Source: Edaphochlamys debaryana (taxonomy: Eukaryota > Chlorophyta > Chlorophyceae > Chlamydomonadales). Taken from it: a stretch of DNA of 64,000 nt. The notes beneath the pieces were generated by a model. That model ran no database searches and had not been told where the DNA came from. It saw only the letters and a program-made list of their open reading frames with translations. The stretch covers positions 248,001-312,000 of the forward strand of contig JAEHOE010000030.1 of NCBI GenBank assembly GCA_016858145.1. The letters are read 5' to 3'. Positions 26,301 to 39,272 of this stretch are shown here, piece after piece; the first letter of the stretch is position 1; every line of letters begins with the position of its first letter. The position numbers and the translations under genes are program-made.

Positions 26301-29300
26301 CGCTTGTCGTCACAGCAACAGCCATGTACAGGGGCTTGCCGCTGACCGTACGGAGCTCCAGCGTGGGGCCCACTGCGCCACCGCCAGGCATCAAGCCCTT
26401 GCGGCAGCTGAAGGGCGTGCGGCCAGGAGGACTGAGCGCGGTTATTTCCTGTGAAAGATGCAACGGGAGGTGCGGCTTCAGAGCGCCATCGTCATGTGCT
26501 CACACGAGACTCCGTGTCCCAGCCGAGCCAGGAAAGAAAGAGCCATGGACCCCACAGCAGCCAAGCAGTTGTGACAGTTGGCAGCACGTGACACTGCGGC
26601 TTACCTTCAGGAGCTTGGCGTGCGTATCCTTCCAGGGCGGAGGCAGGAAGTCTTGAAGGGTAAAGCCTGCCAGCTGGTCAAAAGCCGAGCTGCCAACTTC
26701 GGTACTCGCAACGCCAAGAGCATCAAGCTTGTGGCCTAGCGGCGCAATTGTTCCACCGCCGCTTTCGGCATCGCCGCCAAGTCCGGCCCTGCGTCTGCCA
26801 GACCCAGCTGTGTCCTTAAGCGAGGCGGCGAGCTCGGGCGAGGTGTGCAGGATGACGCCCTTCCGGTTTGCCACGAGCAGCTGGGGCGGGTTGGGGTTGA
26901 CCAGTCGGATGCGCAGCTCATGGATGGGGAGGTCGTGCTGTGTGTGGGACGCTGTGAAAGGGAGGTGGGAGAAAGGGGCCACCAGGGTTTGTTCGATTGA
27001 ACAAAGGCCATGGGAAAAATGGGACTGCCCTTGAGTACCGAGGTGCACCGTGTACGGTACGAGTACTGCTCGTCCCACCTCCAGCAAAGACCGTGACGGT
27101 GACGGGGCAGGGCGAGGAGTCATACTTGTGATTCATGATGGCCTCAACCCCGTGCCGACCGCTCTTGAGCTTCCCTCCTGCGTGGCTGCTGCTTGTCCGC
27201 AGGAAGCCCGTGGCAGTCTCGGCCCTAGCCTGTGCTAGCAGCCTGCACAGTTGCACCGGGCGGCGGTGTCGATTAGCGATGAGACCCGTTAGTCTTTAGT
27301 CGGTGCTCTGACTCGATTATCCATTGCACGTATCACAGCTCGGTGCTACTAGTGTTACGCTGCTTGCTTGCTCACCTCCTGAGCACGTCGCTCGGGGCCT
27401 CTTGCTCCGGCTCCAGCGGCAGGCCCGCACCCCAGGCCTCCTCCAGATCCAGTGCAGACGTTGCAGTGTTCAGCTCGTCAACGGTTGAGAGCTCGGGCAG
27501 GGGGAGGGTCATGAGTGCCGTGATGGCGGCGCCCTGGACCTCCGTGGCGCGCCACCTGGGGGCCGTGGGGGGGTGAGCCAGGGGGGTGAGCCAGGGTGAG
27601 CCGACGAAGCGCGAATTAGTTGTGTCCGGGGAACATGCACCCACGGAACTCTGGAGTATTTCCCGGACGCCTGCTGCTAGCAGCCACCCCTTAAACCCTG
27701 CGCGGCCCTTGCCATTCGCTGCAGGGCTTCTCCCTAAAGCATTTCGGCGCCTAGGGCCCACCCGGCCAGTCCGTCCTCACCCGAAGTTGGACACGAACTG
27801 TGGGTCACACGCCGCTACGGTGCCGTTGGGAGCAACCCAAAGGCTGGCCTGCCCCCGCTGCGGCGGGAGGGGCTCCATGATGACTAGGAATGTGGTATCC
27901 TCGCCAACGCCTGTGGTCAGCGGTGGCGCACACAAGCGTCAGCGCCTTCCCCGGCGGAACCTGGCAGTAAAAACCGGGCCCCTTACATCACCGGCACGCT
28001 CACCCGACGCCTTGCGGATGGAGAGCTTCACGAGGAACGCCACCCGGTCGAGATGCATCCCCACAATCACCAGGTCCGCCCCAACGTTCGGGTCCACTGC
28101 AGAGACGGCGCCAGCCCCGGCGTTGTCGATGGAAGCCCTCCTGCCACCGGCGCCACGCATGTCCAGTGAGGCGCGACGCGCGCGGCCGCCCGCGTCAGCA
28201 GTTTGGGGCACCATTCCGTCGACCGGAGCTTGAGATGCTGGGGTTACTGGGGAGTCCGCTGACCCAGGCACCACCATGAAGCCAGTGGCCATGACCAGAG
28301 CCTCCAGCTGGGTTGCCAGGCGGCGGCTGAAGTGGGGCGCCACCAGTATGGCGAGGGGCTTGCCCTCCAGGGCCCCTGCGGGAGGAGGTAAGGACAGGGC
28401 ACGGCTCGGCATTGTGTACAGATTGTTGCCAGCGCAAGCATATGATGTGGCGCAACGTGGCGCGGACTCCTCTCACCCTTCTTGTAGCCAAACAGCGTGT
28501 GGGTCTGCTTGTTGGCCTGCAAGGGGCAATCAACGGACGCCACAGTCAGCGGTCTCAGGACGTGTTGGGGCTCTCGGTGAACCGGGCTCCCGGCCGCTCA
28601 CCATCTGCACCTCCCCGCTGGAGTTGATCACCAGCACCGCCATCGACATCTCGTCCATGCGACCGAGTGGCGTGCCTGCGGGAGGGTGAGAGGGGTAGGG
28701 CCGATCATAAAGAGCCCTGCTGATGAGCAAGGCTACTGGTGCCCTCGAATCGATATATATATATGTATCTTCATCCCTCGTGCCTCACCGTCAGGCAGCA
28801 GTGGGCCCTTGCCACTGGTATTCTTGGTCTCCTCCAGCCTATCGGCCTCAGTAAAGTATTCGGCCTGCACGTGCGTTGGAAGCACAAGGTTGGAAGCGTA
28901 TCAAGGTTGGAAGCGCATTCGTCGTCCAGTCCAGGACTCGGCCCTGCATCGGGCCAGCACGCCTTACCGCTCCCCAAGGGTCGTTCTTGATGGTCTCCAG
29001 GAACTTGCCGTACAGCCGCACGAGCTTAGGGCTGCTACCATAGCTCTCCAGTACCACGCGGTAAGCGGTCTGGGCCTGCAGGTGAGGCGTGGCGGAGCAG
29101 GGTGGGCGCATGTCAGATTGCATGCCGGACACGGCGTTATCAGGGCCCCAGCGTATGCCCCCAGTACAGGCCCTACCTGCGACACGGAGCGCTCGATGTT
29201 TCCCAGCGCTTTGCTGAGCTTAATGAAGGACACCGTCGAGGAGTCCAGGGCTCGCCTGCGCGCGTAGATGGCGCGCGGGTGGTGAATGGGACGGAGAGCG

Positions 29301-32300
29301 GCAGAAAACACGCTGTGCCAACGCTATCGGCCACGCTTACCAGAAGTTGCACATGGCCTGCAGCGCATCCCTGTGAAGCCGAACCACCATGCGCTGCTTG
29401 CGCTGGTACTCGACATAGCTGCGATTGTGGAGGGAATTGCAAGGTTGTCAGGCATCGAAGGCACGTCTTGAGCAGGCTAGCCGGGCAGTAACGATAAGCA
29501 CAAGAGATAAGCACAAGATGGCTAGCGTGTCAGCAGTGTGTCGAGGGACAGCTCTCCACGCGGCGCCCCAACGCGCTGTCTGTCGATGGCTGACCTCTTT
29601 TGCGCCGCGACAGCTCTTGGCAGTTCGCAGCTGCGTCACTGTAGACCAGCAGATAAGAGCCCCTACGATGGCTAGGCCCTCGCAGAAGGCCCCGTCGCCC
29701 TGTTTCGCTGACTTCGGCGGAAACACTCCCTCCGCGAGCCACCGAGCGCCTAGAGAGTTCATAACCCGCTATGCAGCTCAAGGGCCGCACGTTTCGTGGT
29801 GCAGGACTCACGCAGGCGTGCCAGAACGGCGAGGATGCCAAGGACGCTAGGCGACGAGTCATTGCGCGCTTGCGGCTATGATGTACTTGCGTTGCGTTTA
29901 AGCGCTTGCCTGATACAAGCAGTTCGCAGGAGCTGCAAGCACCCTTGCCCGCTGCCGTACAAACCCGCGCGCGCCACACCCTCCCGGCCCCCCCTCACCC
30001 GAGTAGGTCCATGCTGTTGCCGTCGTTCGCGCTGTTGCCGGCGTCCTTTTGCTGCAGGGCGAAAAACACGGATTGCGTGAATCTTTTGGCACCTGCCACC
30101 GGCCACCAACGTGGCAAAGCGCAGGTCGGCATCTGGGTCGGCAGCGGATTACCGCGCGATTGCTTCGCAGCGCTTCCCTTCTCCCCTTCCCCTCACCGTG
30201 GCCTGCTGCTGCCGCACAAACATGATGAAGCGGCACATGAGGCTGGGGCTGAGCTTCCTCGCGTCCTCGATGCGCCTGCTGCCGCTCTGGTGCACGCCCA
30301 GCACGTCGATCATGAAGTTGGCGTGCAGCAGAACCATGAACGCAGAGCCGGGGAACATGGCCAGGCCGGCCTGAAGGGGGACAGGGCGAAGGAGAGCTTA
30401 CACGCATGTTGGACAACTGTACGGCGCTACTCTGCTCCGCCTTTCCTGTCCCGTCACATGACCCCCTCCCCCCTCCCCACCCTCCCCACCTTGATGATCT
30501 GGTGCGCTGTGTTGACGGCCTCAGGGTCCAGCTTGTAGTCCTCGTGCCACACGCGGCAGCACCGGGCGACCACCTCCACGTCCCGGGGGTCATCGATGCT
30601 CTTGTACGTCTGGCGCAGGGGCACCTCAGGGTTCGCCTTGCTGCGGGCGGGCGGGTAAAGAAGGTGTGAGAGCCCTGAAGCCACAGGTCCCACCAGCGCG
30701 TGACTGTGTGGCCCTGCATGCACCCTCTCCCAGGCCTCACGCAAAAGCTCCGAGCGTGGAGCGAGTTCGTTGTCGGATCAGGACCCACGACAGCGCCGCC
30801 CCGACCAGGAAGGCCGGGCCCAGCCCCGCCAGCATCACCACCGTCATCACCGCACGCCAGTCGTCCCACTCCTGCGGCAGGCGCAAACACAGTCAAGCAC
30901 GAGACTAGTCCCCAATCTCCCAAAAGCGTGACCAGCCTTTCTCAGGTGCCTCTTCTGGGAGCTTTCTGACCCCCACCCTGCTTACCTGCACGGTACTGAC
31001 CCCCGGCTCGAAGACCAGCAGGACAGAGCAGGCGCAGCACCACACAATGGCAAGCGACACGCCGCTCTTCATGTGGTTGGGCCAAGCCACCAGGTGCGGG
31101 CTCTGGTATTGGGCAGCAATAGGCGCGGGTTCAGCGGCTTCACGTGATCACAGCTGTGCGCTTCAGATGCACACGGGCTTCCAGCAGTCCTCACAATAGG
31201 TCGACAACCCCGGGTTGCACGGCCCAGCTCACCCTCCTCAGGTACACCCACGCCAGCCCCAATGACAGGGCCAGGTTGGCGCAGGCGCACACTCGGCGCC
31301 AGCCCAGAAACACATCCGTCAAGGTCAGCAGCACCTGGGGCGTTGGAGAGGGCAATAGGCTCAGCATGGCTTTGAAAGCTACCATGCGTGAGACCGGCAA
31401 CTCGCTCCCGCCCACCTTGATTCCAAACGCCGCCACCTCTGCGCCGCTGTGGCCCAGAGCCATGGGCCGCAGCGAGAGCGGGTTCACCTCCACCTGGGCA
31501 GACAGGGAGGAGCGGGGTGAGCAGTGGCGAGGGACTTGCAGGTGTGCTTCGGCGCCCCGTGCGTGTCGCCCGTGCCCCGTCCCCCTCCGAGACGCCCTCT
31601 CTCCCGTCCCTCCATCCGCCCCACCTCTGCCATATTGAGGAGCAGAGCGATGGCCACGAAGAGGATGAGGGACAGCGCCGACACAATGGCGTGCATTAGG
31701 TGGGGCGCGGAGGTGCAGCCTGTGGATGCAGGGACCGTGCGACGGTGGGAGGCCAGCAAGGTGAAGGCATGGTGGGCCATGCCTCATCCGTTAAGCGACA
31801 TCATGCCTCCCTAGCTCCCGCTGAACATCCCACGCTCACTGTGTTGTGGGAAGAGGTCCAGCCGCATGTGGGGCGTCACAAAGCCCGTGTAGCGGCAGCT
31901 GATGCCGAGCTGTGGCAAAGAGGCAGGGGATGGGTTGTGAGCTCGGTAACGGGCATTGGGTAAAGCTCGGCACCAACCCCTTCCAGCCCCTGCGCCCTCC
32001 CGCTCGCCTGCAGCAGGTTCAGGCAGGCCACATCGAAGGCCTGGAAGAACAGAGAGCTGAACACGCGGAGCACCTGGGGTTGAGAGTGAGGGAAAGCGGA
32101 TAGGGCAAAGCTCGAAAGGTGGAGGCAGAGGTGGGGGCCGAGCCGTTTCCGGACACACGCAGGGTTGCGTGCGTGGCCTCGCCCTCCGCATGCGCCCGTC
32201 GCCTCCGCACCTTGATTGGCCACACCACGGGGAACTTCTGCTCCTTGAAGCACCACGCCACCCACACGCACAGCCCCACGTTGATGGCCAGCAGCGACAC

Positions 32301-33457
32301 CATACCGTACAGCACCACCAGGTACACGCTGTAGCCCTGAGGGGGGACGTGCGGTGGAGGAGCGTGCCGCTTAGGAGTCGGACACCGTAACCAGCGCAGT
32401 GGGCCATCCGCACTGCGGCACGGGCTTAGCACTCAGCTCTTGCTACTCAGCAGCGAAGCTGTCCAGTGCACGAGACCCAAAGGCCCACCCACCAGGCCGG
32501 AGAGCCATTGGAAGTTGAGCACTCCAACAATGTCCCAGGCTCTGCAGGGCCAAATGGGGTTGGACATTACTCATCACGGCTCGAGGAGAGTTGGGGACAG
32601 TTCATCACAGTGCCGGACATAAGAGCCCTCTCTCTACTCACGTGCCGTTGGAGTCGATGTCCCAGCCCATGTCGGGGATGATGACCGTTGTGAAGAGCTG
32701 CCAGCCGTCGAGCAAGATCTTGAGGAGCACCCAGCGAATGACTACACGCTGCTCGCCAGCCTCCTTGCTGCGGGCGGGGAGGAAGGGCGCAGGGAGCCGT
32801 ACATGTGGAGTCTGGGGTGGTATCCCGACGTAGGTTAGGACCCAGTTGCACTCAGGCGGGTTAACCTAGCCTTGGGTACCACGGCCGGGAAGACCCAAGC
32901 CCCGTTGGGGGTTCCTCACCTGAGAGTGAAGAGCACTCCAAAAATGCCATTCTGTGAGATTGAGAGTTTGGCAGGGCCGATGGATGGTCATTACCGGTAC
33001 TCATCAGCGACTGCTTGTTAGCTATACTCGGCTGTGGGTAGGGTCACAGGCAGGGGCGCCCGCCCCCGAGTGACACCCAGGCGGAGGCGCAGGCCGCGGC
33101 GTATCCTTCCAAGGACGCTGCCCAAGCGTTACCTCGAGGCTTGAACGGCGTTCAAAGAGGTCCTCTCCTCGGCCGTCTTGGTCTCTTTTCTCCAGCCTAC
33201 GTCGGGGGGTCGGGGGCGCGTGGGTCGGGTGTTGCGTGCCAGGCAGGTCAAAGGTCAAATGATTAGACAGCCTCACGGTGAGTGCCCCCGTCGCAGCCAA
33301 CGCGCGAGCGAGCACGCACGTCGCCCAGTTGGCCGTCGAGGGACATGTCTCATCTGCTGTTGGGCCATGTCCCGTGCGCCACCTACCGCCCGCGACGAGA
33401 ATTGGACGAGTGTGAGCTTGCTGCACTGGAGGCTGCGCCATACTCGGAGCTGGCCAT
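17309..33457 (-). CDS. TmcB-like PAS/TPR multi-pass membrane protein, copy B
   Basis: The ATG at 33457 starts exon 33387-33457, followed by 33133-33196 and 32920-32951 in phase, matching copy A exon for exon. Landmarks: membrane-helix exons at 30.8-32.9 kb; TPR exon 28968-29075; PAS-like exons between 25 and 28.7 kb; low-complexity exon 24077-24989; micro-exon 19318-19332. Beyond the part of copy A that is visible, five more exons follow: about 19040-19170, 18698-18803, 18250-18515, 17963-18070 (strong helix ILVLHIILFLMLWVIF) and one ending near 17634 with RRIAELMSQLPLELDVEKLV, a C-terminal motif I associate with this family. The 3' end is uncertain: the frame stays open to a stop at 17309-17311, but a donor (ACA/GTGAGC near 17634, or GAAG/GTACGC) could lead to another short exon ending near 17211. 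Length is about 2.5 thousand residues. Function is inferred as membrane sensor/signalling. Confidence 0.83.
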
Positions 33458-34699
33458 GAAGCCTGAAGCGTCAGCTGTGCAGGCGCGGACGGCCCCGGAA
33501 GTTGCACGCGGCCCCTCCTTTGACGCGAGTCGCAGTCTAAGATACGTAAGGTCTCAAGATGGATACAGTTTTTCTCGGCGGCCAATGCTCGTGAGGCGGC
33601 GACCGGGATTGCTTGCGAGACGTTTCGGCGGGCATTGCCTAGCCTCCTTATTATGCCACTGGTAGACTATTTATTGGAGACTACTTCAGGTTTGCCGCGA
33701 GCTACTGGCCGTTGCTAAGCACGCGCAAGGCTTCGTGCCTGGGGACGAGCGAGCGTAGTACAACTGAGAGTAAGCCCGAGAGCTAGACGTCTCTACCGTG
33801 CATCATACTAGCACGGTGAAGTAAGAGGTGATAATAACCAGAGCCCGGCGTCAGCTAGTGAAACAGACAATGGGGGCAAAAGGGGACGGAGCGACGACGC
33901 TGTCAAGGCGTCCTCTGAACAACGCGGACCGGAATGCCTTCATGCGACGCACGTTCATGTCCGCAATAGTTTGTTACGTCACTGGACTTCTTAGCAAGAG
34001 CGCCCCGCCCTTTCATCGCTCAGCATCCTGCGTCACAGGCGCGGCGCGGCCTAAGGCCGTAAGCTGGAAGGCCTTCATCTTGTGGTCAGCTAGCATGTCT
34101 GACATCCATTGAACGCAAGCGGCCCCTAGCCGGTGGGCCTGCGTGGACTTCGCACGACTTCGCATTCCTGGGACCCCCGTGCTCTTAGGCGTACTGACCT
34201 GCGTGCGTAACCCAGACGTACTGAGAGTGAAGGACGCTCTACAGAGTGAAAAGCCTTTGGCTGGGTGGGGAGGTACTCAGGCAGGTCAGTTGGGAGCAAG
34301 CCGGCCATTCAGGTCAGGTCTGGGCCCAGGGTCACTGGCTGCACTGACCCGCCGTCATTTGGTCCACTGCACCTCACTGCAGTGCCCAGACGTGCCTGCC
34401 TCACCCCTGCTCGGAACGGCCCCCCAGGGCAGATGCCCAGCCGTTGTTTGCCCACTTGAGTGATCATGCATGCGGGTGGACTCGCTCGATGGCTTGCCTC
34501 CATCAGGGCTGCCCCTAACCCTGACTGCCGCCTAAGCCAGGTTCATTTCCAAGCGCACAGCGGTCCCGCTAGGCTACCGCAGCTAAGGGGAAAGGTCCCA
34601 TGAATCTGTGTCTACAGGTCGACAAGGCACATCTACGCACCAACAAAGCTGTGTAATCACGCGATGAATGAGAACAAGGGTGTCTGTCCTCCTCATGAC

Positions 34700-34791
34700 A
34701 GGGGAAAGGGCTGACCCCGAGGGCTGAGCCCCAAACCCTGCGAGCGAGGCCGGGCAGCACTGGAGCCGCGCACTCAAGCACTAAGCCCCAC
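34700..34791. repeat. Dispersed intergenic repeat, copy 2
   Basis: Shares with 16608-16676 the GGGAAA...CTGA...CCCCAAACC...GAGGCC run, then GCAGCACTGGAGCCGCGCA, CTCAAGC and CCACAG. Spacing differs by small insertions. Confidence 0.55.
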
Positions 34792-35095
34792 AGCACACGG
34801 AGTAATCCAATCAATGAGAAAATAATTATGTGGGTATGCATGCGACGTGAAAGGCAAGGGCCTGTGGTAAGGCCTTGCAGCCGGCTGGCGGCGCTTCCCT
34901 AAGTAAACATCAACAAATGTACTGGCACCAATATATGCTCGTGTGTCTGTACACTTGTCCTCCATGCAAGGCATGTTGATGCATCAGGCTGCCTCGCCCA
35001 CCTCGCCCTGCCGACACGTGCGTGCAGGTGATACGGTAGTTGCCCTGCTGCCCCATCCGTGCGTGGCCTTAGTCCGCCTGGACCAATGCATGCGT

Positions 35096-35144
35096 GCAAT
35101 GCCCTATGCCCAATGCCCTGCTGTCCAATGCCCTACTGCCCGAA
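35096..35144. repeat. Imperfect short tandem repeat, CAATGCCCTA-type
   Basis: About three copies of a CAATGCCCT(A/G)-(C)TG(T)CC unit of 14-17 bp, just beyond the 3' end of the SRCR gene at 35194. Confidence 0.5.
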
Positions 35145-35193
35145 CGTCCGACACCAGCCCAAAATATGCCCGTTTATGCGCATTAGTAGGGCT

Positions 35194-37588
35194 CTAGTCC
35201 GCCTGGACGATGCTGCAATCCACCGTGAAGAGGCGTCCCGTGGGGCAGGGCTCGGCGGACACCTGGTGGTGACGGAGGAGGGGCAACGGCAGAGAGGATG
35301 GGAAAGGTCAGCGTACGAGCTATACGAGCTTTACGGGCTCTCCTGTGCCATAGGGCTTCACATGTGGCGGTGGCCAGTCATCCGCGCTCCCATGTCATCC
35401 CCCCGGCCCCCAGGCTCACCGTGAAGCCTGGGCTGTCCTGGATGAGGCGGGCGGGCTCGTACAGGCGCTGGGAGTCCGAGGGCTGCGGCAGGGAGGCCCA
35501 CAGCCGGACCTTGCTGGGGTCGAAGTAGCCCTCCTCAGTTACAGGGCCGGTGGGGATGGCGTAGGACTGCTCACCAGCACTGGGGAAGACCTGGAGGAAA
35601 GAAGGGGCCGGAGAGCGAGGGGAGGGCGGTCAGCAGGCTGTGTGCCGGACGAGCTGGCTTCACATGCTGCCACGCAGCATCCAAGCCCCGACACACGACT
35701 CCCTCCATCTTCCGCCCTGCCCCTCGCTCACCATCTGTCCGTGCGCCTGCTCCGCCGGCATGTTGGCCGCCATGTTGCAGAAGTGCCGGGCCAGCTGCTG
35801 TGCGAACTCGGGAAAGGCGGCCTGGTCGAAGCCGCACAGGGGCGCCCACACGGGCTGCGAGGGGTCCGAGGGGTCGGCCACGAGCAGCTCCGCGCGGCCG
35901 GGGCAGGAGGGGGCGTCGTCCGTGGGGGTGCACAGGTTGGGCTCCACCGCACCCGAGAAGTACATAGAGGTGCCCGACACGTAGTTGGCGAAGGGGCTCT
36001 TGGAGGGAGGGGCTGCGAGGGAGGGAGGGAAAAGAAAAGCAGCGGTGGTGAGCCCCCGTGTAACCCAACCCTGGCGGAAGGACGAGGCTCATCCCATTCA
36101 CGCCAAGCCAAGCCCAACCCCGCACTCACGAGGCGGCGGCGAGGGGGGCAGGTCCATGGGCGGCGGGGCGGTCTCGAAGGGCTCATCTGCGCATGGGAAG
36201 GGGACGGCAACCAAAGGTCAGGGCGGCAAGGATGGCGGCAGCTGGCAGGCGTCCCCCGGTCTCGTGGCCTCATGATCCCACGCCGGTCACCCCCTCCCCT
36301 CCCCTCCGCCTCACCGCTGCACTCGGCTCCCGCCAGGTGCCCGGGGGCCTCGCAGAAGCGACGCACGTTGACGAAGCACTCGGGGAGGCCCTCCTGGCTG
36401 GTGGCCACGGTGCCGTACATGGGCATCTGGCCGTACACACGTGGCTCGAACTCGCCAAACTCGTCCACCTCGAGCAGCTTGCGGACCCGGCGCGGCTTGT
36501 CAGACAGGGAGCTCGAGCCGCGCAGGTGGCGGCGCGAAGGCGTGTCGCAGCCAAACTCGCTCACGCGGAGGTACGTCCTGGGGAACAGGCGGCGGCGGGG
36601 CCGTCAGACGGGTGGTGGAATCAGGAGGTCAGGTTGAGGCCTGTGTACGAGGGAGCATGATGGCAGGAGCATTGCAGGCCCAAGGCCCCTCCCGCTCACT
36701 CCTCGTTGCCCGTTGGGAACGTGACGGCGGGGGCAAAGTACTTGCGGCCGTAATTGTACCCCAGCAGCCCACACACGGTGGCGGCCTGATCATCGGAGAA
36801 TGAGGAGTCGCAGAAGGGGGTCCAGGCGTCCTCGTAGATACCATACGCGGTCTGCAGCAGGCGACACGTCAAGAGGGGTAGGGGTCAGGGAGAGGAAGAT
36901 CAGCGCGTGCTGAGGCGCTCGGCGAGGTCCCACCCCGCCCAGGGTCCATAGGTGAGGATCCTCTGGCTGCTGTTGCTGCGGCCTCTCACCCTTGGGATAA
37001 CTTCGACCCTGCCCTTGCTGGGGTCGGGGCCGCCGCTCAGGCGCACAGAGTAGGGGGACACTGGCAGGGGAAGGGGGGGCGCGGGGGGAAGGTAATCCCG
37101 GCGAGGGTATTAATACTATAACAAGCGCGCATTAGCTATGGTGCTCTGCCCATTCTCGACGCGAATATCCTCCTCTCTGCCTCTTGATACTGCGAGGGGC
37201 TCTGTCATCTGCTGCACTCGATTCACGCCTGGCGGGCTGCCTCACCGTATGGCTCTGGTGAGGGCGAAGGTGAGGGCGAAGGCGAGGGCGAGGGCGAGGG
37301 TGAAGGCGACCGCGTCTGCCTCTTCCGCTTGGCCACCCTGGCGTCAACGAAACCTGCGGGTCGATGGATGGCGCGAGGCGGGCTTGGCCAAGGCGTGCCG
37401 CCCGTGTCTTTTCTTTTGCATTTCATTCTGGAGCTTCAGCTTCATTGCATCTCAGAATACAATATAGGATAGCCGGACTCGCCAGCCCAGCGCTCCTAGG
37501 CAAGCATCCTTGTTTACAACCCGTCCTCAGGAGACTCACCCGCTGAAAGCAGCAGTGCTGCAACGAGTGCAGTAGACAAGCAGGGCAT
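35194..37588 (-). CDS. Secreted SRCR-domain protein 1 (406 aa, 9 exons)
   Basis: Exons 37540-37588, 37246-37353, 36990-37060, 36700-36851, 36315-36577, 36130-36186, 35732-36012, 35420-35590 and 35194-35262 join in phase to 407 codons, stop included. A signal peptide (MPCLSTALVAALLLSAG) is followed by nine SP dipeptides. The SRCR domain spans about residues 57-214: VRLSGG, GRVEV, WTPFCD, VCGLLGYNYG, EFGCD, and a closing CEAPGHLAGAECS. It carries a basic insertion (DKPRRVRKLLEV) before the last cysteines. A proline-rich linker leads to about 255-405 (GRAELLVADPSD, VWAPLCGFDQAAF, EPCPTGRLF), which looks like a divergent second SRCR. SRCR domains usually mediate extracellular protein or ligand binding; no transmembrane segment was seen, so secretion or wall association is inferred. 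Confidence 0.87.
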
Positions 37589-39272
37589 TCCTCAAGCTTA
37601 ACAAAAGCTTGTTACGCGGTAGCTCGGTAGCTGCGTATGTGTGCTCTGCAGCTGTGAGCTCTGTGAGGGCGTGTTGAGCCATGTTTAGGGAGTCCTTTAA
37701 GTATAGGGGAATGATAGCAGTCGCGAGTGGAAGAGCGCGCGGTTAGTCGCAATGGGAGAACGGGCGGCTCGCTCGCCGCCGCACGGGCACCGACACGGGC
37801 CGTCCACCAAACGCGGGCCCTCGTGGGTGCCTGGGCACCACCTCTCCTCGTGACAATAGGGGGGGTGCCGGCCTTGACCCACCCTCACCCCGCTCGGAGT
37901 GCCTGGAGCGGGATGGAGCGGCGAGCAGGATGGAGTGGCGAGCGGGATGGATGGAGTGGGTTGGTCCAGACTGGTCGCGGGTCAGTAGCGCTGCCGCCCG
38001 TGTACTCGCGTATCATCGCATCAGCCGCGTCCACCACTTCCCTCTACGCTTGCGAGCTGGGCGTGACACGCCCTGACACGCCGGGCAGCTGGGGGTTCAA
38101 CGCGTTGAGCCGCGCCCGCCAAGTCCCTCGCCACCTGGGCTTTGTTTGCCCTGAGTGGCCTGGGATCACTCTGGCCTCGCCGACAGCCGAGTCAGATCGC
38201 TTATTTGGCGGCTGGAGTCTGCCCGTCTCCCTTGCCGGCTGTCCCTGGCTAAGGAGTCCACACCACCTTCAGTAGGAAAGGCTGAGCGCTTCACCCCAGC
38301 CCCCGCAGAAGCTGCCCCGCAGCGCACGTGTCCAGTGATGGGAGAGTTACAGCAGTGCCCCACATTTGCAAAGCCGACACGTCAACAAGGGGCCCCTTGG
38401 CCCTGCGCTGGCTGCATGCCACCCTTACCATCTACGGACCATCACACACCTGCCCCCTTCCGTAGCCCCCTCCGTCGAGCGCTCGACTGACCCGCTCAGC
38501 ACGTCATCCCCCGGACGACCCGTCTTACTCATCACCAACCCGCTCACTATAACCAACTGACCGGTAAGCTAGGCCGCCTGGTGCAGTTGCACGAGCGCCT
38601 CCGTCATGAGAAGCCACGCAGTGAAGCCAACCTGCCCCTGGCTGGATCACGCCTTCCCGTGCTCGCCATGGACCAAGACTGGAGGTGGTGGAGCAGGTCC
38701 CGCAGCAACACAAGCTGCAGTAGCCCCGACGCTGACAGGGCCACCTGGTAAATGTACGAGGCAAGGGCAGGCACATTGCTGCGCGCCCTCCCCCACCCCC
38801 GCTAGGCAGTACCCAGCCATGAATGCAATCAAGTTGCGTCTGCAAGGCGTTGACTCGCGAAGGGCGAGACGTAGGGGCCCAGACTGCATGCGGGAGCCCC
38901 GGGTGCTAGCGTGCACCCCATCTGGCGTCCCTCATTGTAACAACCCAGGTCTCTAGCGTATCACTCTCTGTCCGCACAGTTCCCCCCCTTACTAGAGAGA
39001 ACACGAGAGAGCAAGAATGCCCAAATGCCCAAATGATGAGGAGTGATGAGGGGCATGTTAAGCCCCGCCAACACCAGATTCTCAGGGCCGACTCTGCTTG
39101 ACAGCACCTGCCCGTACCGGCTAATGGCGTTCCAGGACCTTGAGAAGGCGCATCAGGTAACACGCGCCTGCAGACACGGCCGCACAGCGCCTGCCCTGCA
39201 ACGGCATCTACCACCGTGAGGGTAACGCAAGCTCTCCCCTGCCACGCACGTCATCCTGCACAATTAAACTCT
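37589..39272. other. Intergenic region between the two SRCR genes
   Basis: No supported exons. It should hold the promoter of SRCR gene 1 (a TATA-like CTATACTTAAAG on the minus strand at about 37695-37706) and the 3' UTR of SRCR gene 2. Short GGATGGAG/GGCGAGC repeats occur at about 37905-37960. Confidence 0.5.
38347..38351 (-). terminator. Candidate TGTAA poly(A) signal for SRCR gene 2
   Basis: Only minus-strand TGTAA I noticed downstream of the stop at 39273; it would give a 3' UTR of about 0.9 kb. Assignment is by position only. Confidence 0.35.

Larger units (their letters stand above)
33458..35193. other. Intergenic region, copy B promoter and SRCR gene 1 3' flank
   Basis: No supported coding exons. 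It should hold the promoter and leader of the TmcB-like copy B and the 3' UTR of the SRCR gene at 35194. I found no TGTAA signal on the minus strand here, so the SRCR gene's poly(A) site is unassigned. A dispersed repeat (34700-34791) and an imperfect CAATGCCCTA tandem (about 35096-35144) are present. Confidence 0.5.

Noticed and set aside
37601..37681. Upstream ATG before the SRCR gene 1 start (at 37681)
   Set aside because: It lies out of frame and very close to the TATA-like motif, so it is probably at or upstream of the transcription start; the 37588 ATG gives a clean signal peptide and a fully in-phase gene.
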